A DNA stretch of 16,137 nucleotides, from positions 1 through 16,137 of the forward strand of contig CAJMPE010000023.1 of the NCBI GenBank assembly GCA_905215275.1, in the 5' to 3' direction. This document shows positions 1-6,775 of this stretch, piece by piece. The DNA is from an uncultured bacterium (GTDB lineage: Bacteria > Actinomycetota > Coriobacteriia > Coriobacteriales > Coriobacteriaceae). Within the stretch, counting starts at the first letter, position 1; the number at the start of each line of letters is the position of its first letter. The position numbers were made by a program, and so were the translations under genes. The notes beneath the pieces were generated by a model. That model worked only from the letters and a program-made list of their open reading frames with translations. It searched no databases and was not told the origin of the DNA.

Positions 1-1
1 G

Positions 2-406
2 GCGGCAACGCAGGCAAGTGACGCGGCAGCCAAGGCGGCGCAGGCGGCAAGCTGGAGTGCACAGGCCGCCAATGCCGCTACGGCGCAGGCGACGAGTGGC
101 ACCGCGATTGGCTCGACTCCGGTGAAGGGCCCGTTCCAGTCGTTCCCGTATTGGGCCGTGTGCTGGCTACTGTTCTTTTTGCTGATGTTCCCGTTTGGTG
201 CCGGCCCCTTTGCCGCGCTGATCTTCTTTACGATTCCCATCTATCACTGGGTGGCGCGTGCGCTCGATGGTGATTGGGCGCGCGGGGATATTCAGGTTGG
301 TCCGGCACCGGTGACAGCTAGGGCTCAGAATGTTTCCGCTACGGTTGATACTGGCGTGGCTACCGCGACTACCGCTGACCCGATCGCCAAAGAGGGTGAT
401 GAATGA
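2..406 (+). CDS. C-terminal part of an Ala-rich membrane protein (5' end outside window)
   Basis: The reading frame is open from the left edge of the window, so this is the 3' part of a longer gene; the GTG at 122 is an internal codon with no ribosome site before it. About 40 visible residues rich in Ala, Gln, Ser and Thr form a linker. Two closely spaced hydrophobic segments follow (YWAVCWLLFFLLMFPFGAG and FAALIFFTIPIYHWVARAL), then a polar C-terminal tail rich in Ala, Thr and Val. It is therefore probably an integral membrane protein. Its stop overlaps the next start as ATGA (403-406), so it is co-translated with the DUF4097-type protein. In many Gram-positive genomes such proteins sit in PadR/DUF1700/DUF4097 envelope-stress clusters, which is a guess about the missing upstream part. 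I do not recognise a family from this fragment alone. Confidence 0.75.
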   Translation, partial: AATQASDAAAKAAQAASWSAQAANAATAQATSGTAIGSTPVKGPFQSFPYWAVCWLLFFLLMFPFGAGPFAALIFFTIPIYHWVARALDGDWARGDIQVGPAPVTARAQNVSATVDTGVATATTADPIAKEGDE

Positions 407-1305
407 TGAAGCTTTCGCATGAATCCAAGGTACGCTTGGGCGTTGGCATCGGAGCGTTTGTACTGATTATCGGGCTTGTTTTTGGCGTTTCTCGGACTTT
501 GATTCATTTTGATGGCCCGTGGGATCTCGACGATGTTATACCCGGCTTGTCCGGTATGGACGATGTGGTTGATGACGACGATTTTATGAACGATGGCGGT
601 AAATATTCCGCTCAGCCTCAGCAGCTTTCGTGTACGACCTTTGATGCCGATGAGTTCCGCTACCTCGATTTCGATATCAATGCGGCTTCGGTGGACGTCA
701 AGGTTGTTGATGGCAACAAGGCTCGCGTTATCGAGCGGGGACGCGTTGCCAATGGTATGGATGCCTCCAAGGCCGCGACGCAGAACATCGCATCCGTCGA
801 GGACTCGACGCTCAAGGTTTCTCAGTTTGGAAGTGATGACGGTAAGGCAATTGACCGCTCGGTTACGGTTGAGCTGCCGCGCCGTGTTGCCGAACATCTG
901 AAGGGAATCAACGCGCACGTGGGCTCGGGTGATCTGCAGATTGCCGGTGTCACCTGTGATGGTTTCGACCTTTTCCTGGGTGCGGGAGATGTAGGGTTTG
1001 CGGGCAGCGTGACTGATGCGCTTAGTGCAGAGGTCGGGTCGGGCGATGTAACGTTCGAGCTCTACCAGGCCCCCGCGAAGTCGATGGACGTGAGTGTGGG
1101 CTCGGGCGATGTGGAGATGACGGTTCCGAACTCGACGGGCTTTAAGGCGAGCCTCACCTTGGGCAGCGGCGACTTCGAGAGCGATTTCCTTCCGCTTGGC
1201 TACGACGGCGAGACCATTTTGAATCTTGAATTCGATAATGGCGATAAGTCCGCCACGTATCGTTTTGAGGTTGGTTCGGGCGACATGTCATTTGATTCAG
1301 AGTGA
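403..1305 (+). CDS. Membrane-anchored DUF4097-type beta-strand repeat protein
   Basis: A 300-residue protein with one N-terminal transmembrane helix (about residues 12-34, GVGIGAFVLIIGLVFGVS), an acidic Asp-rich linker (40-65) and a beta-rich ectodomain. The ectodomain carries a [VL]G[SA]GD motif at residues 173, 192, 211, 232, 253 and 290. The spacing of about 20 residues fits rungs of a right-handed beta-helix, as in the DUF4097/putative adhesin family. The GSGD turns dominate the second half. The start at 403 is preceded by AGAGGG and overlaps the previous stop by four bases; the ATG at 406 is an equally possible start. The function of the family is not established. The location, with helix in the membrane and domain outside, suggests an envelope-associated scaffold or sensor. 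A strong hairpin follows the gene, so it ends its operon. Confidence 0.85.
   Translation: MMKLSHESKVRLGVGIGAFVLIIGLVFGVSRTLIHFDGPWDLDDVIPGLSGMDDVVDDDDFMNDGGKYSAQPQQLSCTTFDADEFRYLDFDINAASVDVKVVDGNKARVIERGRVANGMDASKAATQNIASVEDSTLKVSQFGSDDGKAIDRSVTVELPRRVAEHLKGINAHVGSGDLQIAGVTCDGFDLFLGAGDVGFAGSVTDALSAEVGSGDVTFELYQAPAKSMDVSVGSGDVEMTVPNSTGFKASLTLGSGDFESDFLPLGYDGETILNLEFDNGDKSATYRFEVGSGDMSFDSE
919..1284 (+). repeat. Six [VL]G[SA]GD coding repeats of a beta-helix
   Basis: Within the DUF4097-type gene the encoded motif recurs with spacings of 19, 19, 21, 21 and 37 residues. A degenerate copy (FDNGD, residues 277-281) lies in the last long gap. At DNA level the copies are similar (for example gtgggctcgggcgat and gtcgggtcgggcgat) but not identical. 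They are therefore old protein repeats rather than a recent tandem duplication. Confidence 0.8.
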
Positions 1306-1351
1306 CGGGCGGTTATCGAAGACTTATACACCATAGCTGCGCTGTTTGATG

Positions 1352-1392
1352 AAGGCGCCGAAGCCGAGATCGGCTCCGGCGCCTTTGCCTTT
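1352..1392 (+). terminator. Rho-independent terminator after the DUF4097-type gene
   Basis: The arms AAGGCGCCG (1352-1360) and CGGCGCCTT (1377-1385) pair perfectly. Inside them AGCCGA and TCGGCT form a second 6-bp helix across one mismatch, giving a stem of about 15 bp with a 2-base loop. A short interrupted T tract (TTTGCCTTT) follows. It separates the envelope genes from elp3. Confidence 0.8.
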
Positions 1393-1397
1393 ACAAT
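1392..1397 (+). promoter_or_regulatory. Candidate -10 element (TACAAT) for a leaderless elp3 mRNA
   Basis: TACAAT matches the -10 consensus at 5 of 6 bases and ends six bases before the elp3 ATG at 1404. Transcription would start at or next to the start codon. The only purine-rich stretch, GGGGG at 1398-1402, is one base from the ATG and too close to serve as a Shine-Dalgarno. No good -35 is visible, because that region lies in the terminator stem. Confidence 0.4.
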
Positions 1398-1403
1398 GGG
1401 GGC

Positions 1404-2072
1404 ATGGAACAGATTATCTTGAACATACTCGAGGCTCTGCGTCGCGGCGAGACCGTGGACGACAAAGCGCTCGTCAAACTGATACATGCCGAGGCGCGCC
1501 GTGAGGGCGCCGACAAACGCGATTTGGCCAAGCGCCGTCTGCTGCCGTTCTACCAGCGGGTTAAACGTGAGGAGCCGGCGCGGTGGGCTGGGTGGAATGT
1601 CGACGCCGATCTGGAACGTCGGTTGCTGCAAGTGCTGAGGATGAAGCCTCGTCGCACGGCTTCGGGCGTGGCGACCATTACCGTCATCACCAAGCCCTGG
1701 CCGTGCTCGGGCGATTGCCTGTTTTGCCCCAACGATCTGCGCATGCCCAAAAGCTATCTGCACGCCGAGCCGGCGTGCGCCCGTGCAGAGCAAAATTGCT
1801 TTGACCCGTATCTGCAGGTGAGCGCTCGTCTGACCGCGCTTTCGCAGATGGGGCATGCGACCGACAAGATAGAGCTCATCGTGCTCGGTGGCACCTGGAG
1901 CGACTATCCGCAAGGGTACCAGACATGGTTTATGTCGGAACTTTTCCGTGCGCTCAATGACGATGCCGTCGCCGGCGTGGCGGCAAACCCCATGTTGGCG
2001 CGTCCGGGCATCAGTCGTGCCGAGGCGGGGCGCTCGATGACGCTCCCGCCGATGCCCTGCCGCCGGTGGTAA
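1404..2072 (+). CDS. elp3: Elp3-family radical SAM/GNAT enzyme, N-terminal fragment (frameshifted gene)
   Basis: This is the first part of an Elp3-type tRNA uridine-34 modifying enzyme, which uses a radical SAM domain and an acetyltransferase domain to build carboxymethyl-type side chains at the wobble position. Visible are the Elp3 N-terminal region, the SAM cluster motif CSGDCLFC (Cys101, 105 and 108) in TKPWPCSGDCLFCPN, the following FDPYLQVSARL and the IELIVLGGTWSDYP strand. The frame is Elp3-like to about residue 187 and readable to Gly209 near 2030. After that it runs out of frame (RSMTLPPMPCRRW) to a stop at 2072. The remainder lies in another frame from 2030 to 3307. Restoring one G in the GGGG run at 2027-2030 would give a single protein of about 634 residues. 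As it stands this fragment lacks most of the SAM barrel and the GNAT domain, so it should be inactive unless the frame is bridged. Confidence 0.85.
   Translation: MEQIILNILEALRRGETVDDKALVKLIHAEARREGADKRDLAKRRLLPFYQRVKREEPARWAGWNVDADLERRLLQVLRMKPRRTASGVATITVITKPWPCSGDCLFCPNDLRMPKSYLHAEPACARAEQNCFDPYLQVSARLTALSQMGHATDKIELIVLGGTWSDYPQGYQTWFMSELFRALNDDAVAGVAANPMLARPGISRAEAGRSMTLPPMPCRRW
2027..2030 (+). other. Frameshift site in elp3 (GGGG run)
   Basis: Upstream coding reads GAG GCG GGG. Downstream coding resumes one base back, at 2030, as GCG CTC GAT GAC. The switch is equivalent to a missing G in a G5 run. Slippage of -1 on GGGG during translation would also join the frames. The exact point could lie slightly elsewhere, because the region between 1965 and 2275 is poorly conserved insert sequence. 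Confidence 0.75.
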
Positions 2073-3307
2073 CAGAGCGCCGCGAGCGCTATCGGGCTGC
2101 CGGCATTGCGACAGACGAGGTCGAGCTTGCTGCCGGCGTTGCCGACGAGCAGGGGCGTGTGGATGCTGTCGTTGGTGGCTATAACCGCGCAGTGCGTCGT
2201 CTGTACGGCCCCGGTACGCCGTGGGGCGAGGCTGCCGAGTGGCAGACGGCAACGATGGAGGAGCTTGAGCGTCAGCAGCGCATCAACGAGACGGCGAAGC
2301 ATCGCGTGGTGGGGCTCGTTATCGAGACGCGCCCCGATGCCGTAACGCCGCAGGCCCTTACGCTCATCCGCCGCCTGGGCTGCACCAAGATCCAGATGGG
2401 TATTCAGAGTCTCGACCAACATTTGCTCGATATCAACGAGCGTCGTATTTCGGTGGCTCAGATCGAGCGGGCGTTTTCGCTTGCGCGCCTGTTTGGCTTT
2501 AAGATCCACGCGCACTTTATGCTCAACCTGCTGGGCGCCACGCCGGAGGGGGACAAGCGCGACTACGAGCGCTTTATGACCGAGGGGGCCTTTATGCCCG
2601 ACGAGGTCAAGGTCTATCCGTGTGCACTCATCGAGGGCTCGCGTCTAGTGGGCTGCTACGAGCGCGGCGAGTGGTGCCCCTATACCGAGGAAGAGCTGCT
2701 CGATGTGCTGGCCGACGACATCGTGGTGACGCCGGCGTTCTGTCGCATCAGCCGTATGATTCGTGACTTTAGCTCCGACGACATTATGGTGGGCAACAAG
2801 AAGCCCAACCTGCGCCAGCTCGTTGAGAACCGCCTGGCTGCTCGGGGTGATGGTGCGACGGTGCGTGAGATTCGCTATCGCGAGATCAGCACGGCGGGTG
2901 CCGACCTGGACGAGTTGACCCTTGACGAGGAAGTGGCGTACGAGACGCCGGTGACGCGCGAGCGCTTTTTGCAGTGGGTGACGCTCGAAGGCAAAATCGC
3001 CGGCTTTTTGCGCCTGTCGTTGCCCGATCGTGCGTTTGTTACCGCGCACGCAGACGAGTTGCCGACGACGCCGGACGAGGCAATGATTCGCGAGGTGCAC
3101 GTGTATGGCATGGCGGCACGTGTGGGCGATCAGGGCCAGGCGGCTCAGCATCATGGGCTGGGGCGGTCGCTGGTGGAGCGCGCATGCGAGATTGCCCGGG
3201 ATGCGGGTTATGCGCGTATCAACGTGATTAGCGCGATCGGTACGCGCGAGTACTATCGCCATTTGGGTTTTTACGACCATGGACTCTATCTGCAAAAGGA
3301 GCTCTAA
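2066..3307 (+). CDS. elp3: Elp3-family radical SAM/GNAT enzyme, C-terminal fragment (frameshifted gene)
   Basis: This is the continuation of the Elp3 protein in the -1 frame. Coding similarity begins near 2030; GTG 2066 is only the nominal first start. After a long low-conservation stretch comes the Elp3 signature QRINETAKHRVVGLVIETRP, then IQMGIQSLDQ, KIHAHFMLNLLGATPEGD and VKVYPC of the SAM barrel, then CRISRMIRDF. The C-terminal GNAT domain ends in HHGLGRSLVERACEIA, with the acetyl-CoA loop, and VISAIGTREYYRHLGFYDHG, the characteristic Elp3 ending. Compared with yeast and archaeal Elp3 as I know them, there is an insert of roughly 75-100 residues between the FMSELFRALND helix and INETAKHR. 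The stop codon is immediately followed by the ATG of the next gene, so the two are co-transcribed. Confidence 0.85.
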   Translation: MVTERRERYRAAGIATDEVELAAGVADEQGRVDAVVGGYNRAVRRLYGPGTPWGEAAEWQTATMEELERQQRINETAKHRVVGLVIETRPDAVTPQALTLIRRLGCTKIQMGIQSLDQHLLDINERRISVAQIERAFSLARLFGFKIHAHFMLNLLGATPEGDKRDYERFMTEGAFMPDEVKVYPCALIEGSRLVGCYERGEWCPYTEEELLDVLADDIVVTPAFCRISRMIRDFSSDDIMVGNKKPNLRQLVENRLAARGDGATVREIRYREISTAGADLDELTLDEEVAYETPVTRERFLQWVTLEGKIAGFLRLSLPDRAFVTAHADELPTTPDEAMIREVHVYGMAARVGDQGQAAQHHGLGRSLVERACEIARDAGYARINVISAIGTREYYRHLGFYDHGLYLQKEL

Positions 3308-4186
3308 ATGAACAAGCCGAGTGTTTCTGCTGGCGTCGTTGCCGGCGTTGCTCTGGGAGCCGCGGCGCTTGGTGCGGCCGCTGTCGCTGTTCGTGCTGCC
3401 TGTCTGCAGGTTGCGCGAACCCGCAATGGGTTGGCGCGTGTGAAACGCGTGCACGATGAGGGCGGCGACGAGATTCGCGTGTTAGTGCAAGGCGGCGTCT
3501 ACCAAAGCGCAAGCTACATTGGCGAGCGTTGGGCGGAGCCCGTCTTTGCGTACTATCGTGCGTTTGACGACGTGTTTGAGTCCGAGGATGCAATGCGTGA
3601 TGCTTGCGGGCATGGTATCGACCGTATGCTCATGCTGGGCGGCGGTGGGTTTGCCTATCCTAAGTTCGCTCTGATGTCGCATGAGGGCTTGCGTATGGAC
3701 GTTATCGAGTATGACGGAGAGATTACGCGCCTGGCGCGCCGCTGGTTCTACCTGGACGAGCTGGAGCGCGCGGTGGGTGACCGCTTGCGGGTGATAACCG
3801 CCGAGGCTCGCTCGTATCTGGGCGTGACGAGCGTGGGACATCGTCGCTACGACGTGGTCGTGAGCGATTGCTTTGGCGGTGCCGAGCCCGTACGCAAGCT
3901 GGCGACCGTTGAGGCGTTGCGTTTGGTGCGAGGCAGCCTGAACCCCGGGGGTATCTACGTTGCCAATATCGTGAGCGCAAACGAGGGGAGCGACGTGACG
4001 TTCCTGCGCGACTGCGCTGCCACGGCAGTCGAGGTATTCGCCCACGCCTGGGTGGTCCCATGTGGCGATGCAGAGTTCGGCGGCGAGGAAAACTACCTGC
4101 TCATCGCCAGCGACGGCGACTACGCCTTTGCCGAAGCCGTGCCCTTCGACGCTGACTTCCTTGGCACCGTCCTTCACGACAAGTAA
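3308..4186 (+). CDS. Spermidine-synthase-like methyltransferase-fold protein with N-terminal membrane anchor
   Basis: A 292-residue protein. An Ala/Gly/Val-rich hydrophobic helix (about 8-33) is followed by a class I SAM/polyamine-synthase fold. VLVQGGVYQSASYIGE (58-73) matches the substrate-side hairpin of spermidine synthases, MLMLGGGGFAYP (107-118) is the nucleotide-binding glycine loop, VIEYDGEI (132-139) holds the acidic ribose-binding residues, and DVVVSDCFGG (182-191) replaces the catalytic Asp-x-x-Asp loop. The second catalytic Asp of true spermidine synthases appears to be missing (DCFG rather than DxxD), so aminopropyl transfer is doubtful. A methyltransferase or other activity is possible. 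The start is firm: AAGGAG lies six bases upstream and the ATG touches the elp3 stop. It ends 26 bases from the convergent helicase gene. Confidence 0.75.
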   Translation: MNKPSVSAGVVAGVALGAAALGAAAVAVRAACLQVARTRNGLARVKRVHDEGGDEIRVLVQGGVYQSASYIGERWAEPVFAYYRAFDDVFESEDAMRDACGHGIDRMLMLGGGGFAYPKFALMSHEGLRMDVIEYDGEITRLARRWFYLDELERAVGDRLRVITAEARSYLGVTSVGHRRYDVVVSDCFGGAEPVRKLATVEALRLVRGSLNPGGIYVANIVSANEGSDVTFLRDCAATAVEVFAHAWVVPCGDAEFGGEENYLLIASDGDYAFAEAVPFDADFLGTVLHDK

Positions 4187-4212
4187 GTCTCCCCGTCCCA
4201 AAAAGACTGGTC

Positions 4213-6657
4213 TTAGACGTGGTCGCGCCAGCTGCGGACGCGCTGCTTCATGCCCTCTATGTCGAGCACACCTTCGGCAAAGCCCTTGCGCACTAGCTCT
4301 TCGGGAACAAACTCGTCGTAGCGATCGAAATAAGGCACCTCGCCGGGATAGACGAGCTCGATGGGGTCGAAGTCCTTCTCGGCCTCGGCGGCGAGCACCT
4401 CAAAGAACGTCTCCTCGTCGGCCTTCATCTTAAATTGCATAAAGTACGGGCGTGATGGGTCGAGTCCGCGAAGGCCAAGCTCCGCGGCACATTTAATCTT
4501 GAGCATACGTTCGAGCGCCAGAAAGGCGTAGCTGCCCAGCCAAGGGAAGAGTACCCAGGTGTCGCCGCCCAGGTTGATGAGTGGCTTGGTCCCCGCGCCC
4601 GAAATCTCGGCGGTATGACGAGCCTGTGCAAGGCGTGCCCGTGCGTTGCCCATGAGGTACGGATACGCCGCGTGCTCGTTGAGCGCTTGGCGCATGCGTT
4701 CGAGTACGTGTGTATTGATGTCACCGGGACAGTCGCCAAAGTAGGCCGGCACCCGGCCCTTGACCTGTGTGGCAAAGACGGTATGACGCTTCCAATCCAC
4801 TTCCTCGACAATCCAGCAGTGCCCGGCTATGGCGATGCGCTCGCCAGGTGGTGGCGGGTTGACGATTGTGCCCAGCTCGGCCGATTCGCTGCGAACGGTA
4901 AACTCTTCGTTTTCCTGGAACACGGCGTAGAACTTAAAGTTGTTGATGATGCGCTCGCCCGCGAGGCCCACGATGAGCCCACCGCCCTCGGTGAGCTGGA
5001 TATGGTCGATCTTGATGAGGTGGCGCAGCAGTATGCGATAGTCATCGGCCGAGACGCGGTGGAAATAGCTGAGCGTGAGCACACGCTGAGCAAGCTCGGC
5101 CGGTGTGAGCTCGCCGGTGCTGGCGAGCGTCGACATGGTCTGGTGATAGAGCAGGCTGTAGGGGAGCCGATCGAGCTCGGGCGGCTCGACCCATTTTTCC
5201 TCGCGATAGAGTTGTACGAGCGCGATGCCCTGCAGGAGCTTCCAAGGAATGGTCTCGGGCATCATCGTGCGCGGCTCGGGCTCTTCCTCGCGCATGACGA
5301 ACCACATCTCGGGCGGAAGGTCGCGACGGCCTGTGCGCCCCATGCGCTGCAAAAAGGAGCTGACGGTAAACGGCGCGTCGATCTGGAAGGCGCGCTCCAG
5401 GCGACCGATATCGATACCGAGCTCCAGCGTAGAGGTGGTAACGGTTGTCTGCGCCTGTTCCTCGTCACGCATGAGTTCCTCGGCCGTCTCGCGCAGCGAT
5501 GCCGAGAGGTTGCCATGATGGATAAGGAAGCGGTCTGGCTCGTGCCGGTTTTCGCAGTAGCTGCGCAGCATGGAGCACACGGCCTCTGCCTCCTCGCGCG
5601 AGTTGGCAAAGACCAGGCACTTGCGGCCGCGGGTATGTTCAAAGATGTAGCCCATGCCGGGGTCGGCGTTGTCGGGTGCGGTGTCGGTGGGGTTGAGCAG
5701 TGCCTGTTCGGTTGCCTGCGGGATGTCGCCTTCGCCCTCGGGGGCTGAGGAAGTGCGACGGTCCTTGGGGGCAGCCTTGCCCCGTGCCTGCTCGCGACGT
5801 TGACGGCGTTCCTCTTGTGTAAGCTGTCCGCTGTGGCGCATGTCTTGTCCGGATGCGGGCAGTGCCGCGGGTGCCGCTGCCTCAATGCGCTCGCACGCAA
5901 GCACTTCGGCTTCTTGAGGACCCATGCTCTCGAATCCTCGTTGCTGAGCCTGGGGACCCGAGTTGTAGAAGTGCTCCATGGAGATACGCCACACGCGGCG
6001 CGGCTCCTCAAAGCGGGGGATGACGCAGTCGCGTCCCGTCCCCTGTGAGAGAAAGGCACCCGTGCGTTCCGGGTCCCCGATGGTAGCCGAAAGGCCAATG
6101 CGGCGAGGTTGCACGCCGGCCATGCGCGAGAGACGCTCGATAAGGCAGAGCGTCTGCCCGCCGCGGTCACCGCGCATGAGCGAGTGGACCTCGTCGATGA
6201 CCACATAGCGCAGGTCGCAGAACATACGCGGGATCGCCATGTGCTTGTGGATCAGGAGTGCCTCGAGTGATTCGGGCGTAATCTGTAGGATACCGCTCGG
6301 CTTTTTGATGAGCTTTGCCTTGTGCGACTGCGAGACATCGCCGTGCCAGTGCCAGACGGGGATATCGGCCTCTTCGCACAGATCGTTGAGGCGAACGAAC
6401 TGGTCGTTGATGAGTGCTTTGAGGGGGCCAATGTAGAGGGCGCCCACGCTCGCGGGCGGGTTCTCCCAAAACTCGGTCAGGATGGGAAAGAAGGCCGCCT
6501 CAGTTTTGCCAGATGCCGTGGATGCCGTCAGGAGCACATTATCTTGCGTGTTAAAGATGGCATCTGCCGCCGCAACCTGGATGGAGCGCAGGCTCTCCCA
6601 ATCGTGGGAGTAAATGAAGTCTTGGATAAACGGGGCGTAGCGGTCAAAGGCGTTCAC
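4213..6657 (-). CDS. sngC: Shango SngC: Lhr/BrxHI-like DEAD/DEAH superfamily II helicase
   Basis: An 814-residue helicase, the effector-type motor of the Shango anti-phage set. Visible motifs, numbered from the GTG start, are motif I TASTASGKTE (44-53), motif II DEVH (155-158), motif III LSAT (189-192), motif V TSTLELGIDIG (408-418) and motif VI QRMGRTGRR (437-445). A region of about 100 residues (235-335), polar, charged and low in conservation, separates the two RecA domains. The C-terminal half resembles the accessory region of Lhr/BrxHI proteins. I chose GTG at 6657 over ATG at 6720: GAGAGGAGG lies four bases before the GTG, whereas no Shine-Dalgarno precedes the ATG and the 21 extra residues do not look like coding. 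Family knowledge places it with sngA and sngB upstream. No BREX core genes (pglX, pglZ, brxC) are present here. Confidence 0.9.
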   Translation of the reverse strand: MNAFDRYAPFIQDFIYSHDWESLRSIQVAAADAIFNTQDNVLLTASTASGKTEAAFFPILTEFWENPPASVGALYIGPLKALINDQFVRLNDLCEEADIPVWHWHGDVSQSHKAKLIKKPSGILQITPESLEALLIHKHMAIPRMFCDLRYVVIDEVHSLMRGDRGGQTLCLIERLSRMAGVQPRRIGLSATIGDPERTGAFLSQGTGRDCVIPRFEEPRRVWRISMEHFYNSGPQAQQRGFESMGPQEAEVLACERIEAAAPAALPASGQDMRHSGQLTQEERRQRREQARGKAAPKDRRTSSAPEGEGDIPQATEQALLNPTDTAPDNADPGMGYIFEHTRGRKCLVFANSREEAEAVCSMLRSYCENRHEPDRFLIHHGNLSASLRETAEELMRDEEQAQTTVTTSTLELGIDIGRLERAFQIDAPFTVSSFLQRMGRTGRRDLPPEMWFVMREEEPEPRTMMPETIPWKLLQGIALVQLYREEKWVEPPELDRLPYSLLYHQTMSTLASTGELTPAELAQRVLTLSYFHRVSADDYRILLRHLIKIDHIQLTEGGGLIVGLAGERIINNFKFYAVFQENEEFTVRSESAELGTIVNPPPPGERIAIAGHCWIVEEVDWKRHTVFATQVKGRVPAYFGDCPGDINTHVLERMRQALNEHAAYPYLMGNARARLAQARHTAEISGAGTKPLINLGGDTWVLFPWLGSYAFLALERMLKIKCAAELGLRGLDPSRPYFMQFKMKADEETFFEVLAAEAEKDFDPIELVYPGEVPYFDRYDEFVPEELVRKGFAEGVLDIEGMKQRVRSWRDHV

Positions 6658-6661
6658 GGGG

Positions 6662-6669
6662 CCTCCTCT
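6662..6669 (-). promoter_or_regulatory. Shine-Dalgarno AGAGGAGG that sets the sngC GTG start
   Basis: On the minus strand AGAGGAGG is followed by CCCC and then GTG at 6657. This is the only strong ribosome site near the 5' end of the helicase gene, and it argues for the shorter 814-residue protein. Confidence 0.7.
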
Positions 6670-6738
6670 CATCAACGGGCTGATCAACGCAACGGGCAAC
6701 GGCTCGATATCTTGCAACATCGGCGTTTGCCATGATAA

Positions 6739-6775
6739 AACCTGCCAAAATAAACCTGTCCCTTTTTGGCAGGTT
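6739..6775 (-). repeat. 12-bp perfect inverted repeat between sngB and sngC (terminator- or REP-like)
   Basis: The arms AACCTGCCAAAA and TTTTGGCAGGTT enclose a 13-base loop containing GGGACAGG. On the minus strand the hairpin begins inside the sngB stop codon and is followed by TTTTAT, so it could act as an intrinsic terminator or attenuator. The core GGGACAGGTTTATTTT also resembles dispersed REP-type palindromes linked to RAYT transposases in other bacteria; that comparison is from memory. Either way it would lower or separate sngC expression relative to sngAB. Confidence 0.6.

Noticed and set aside
122..406. GTG at 122 as the start of a 94-residue gene
   Set aside because: The frame is open through the left edge and no Shine-Dalgarno precedes the GTG; it is an internal codon of a truncated gene.
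4203..4214. AAGAC/GTCTT hairpin between convergent genes as a bidirectional terminator
   Set aside because: The stem is only 5 bp with a 2-base loop and no T tract; too weak to call.
4615..5748. Long plus-strand open frame of 377 codons opposite the helicase
   Set aside because: It lies entirely antisense to the helicase with its intact motifs; the long frame is a result of high GC. The product shows no recognisable domain.
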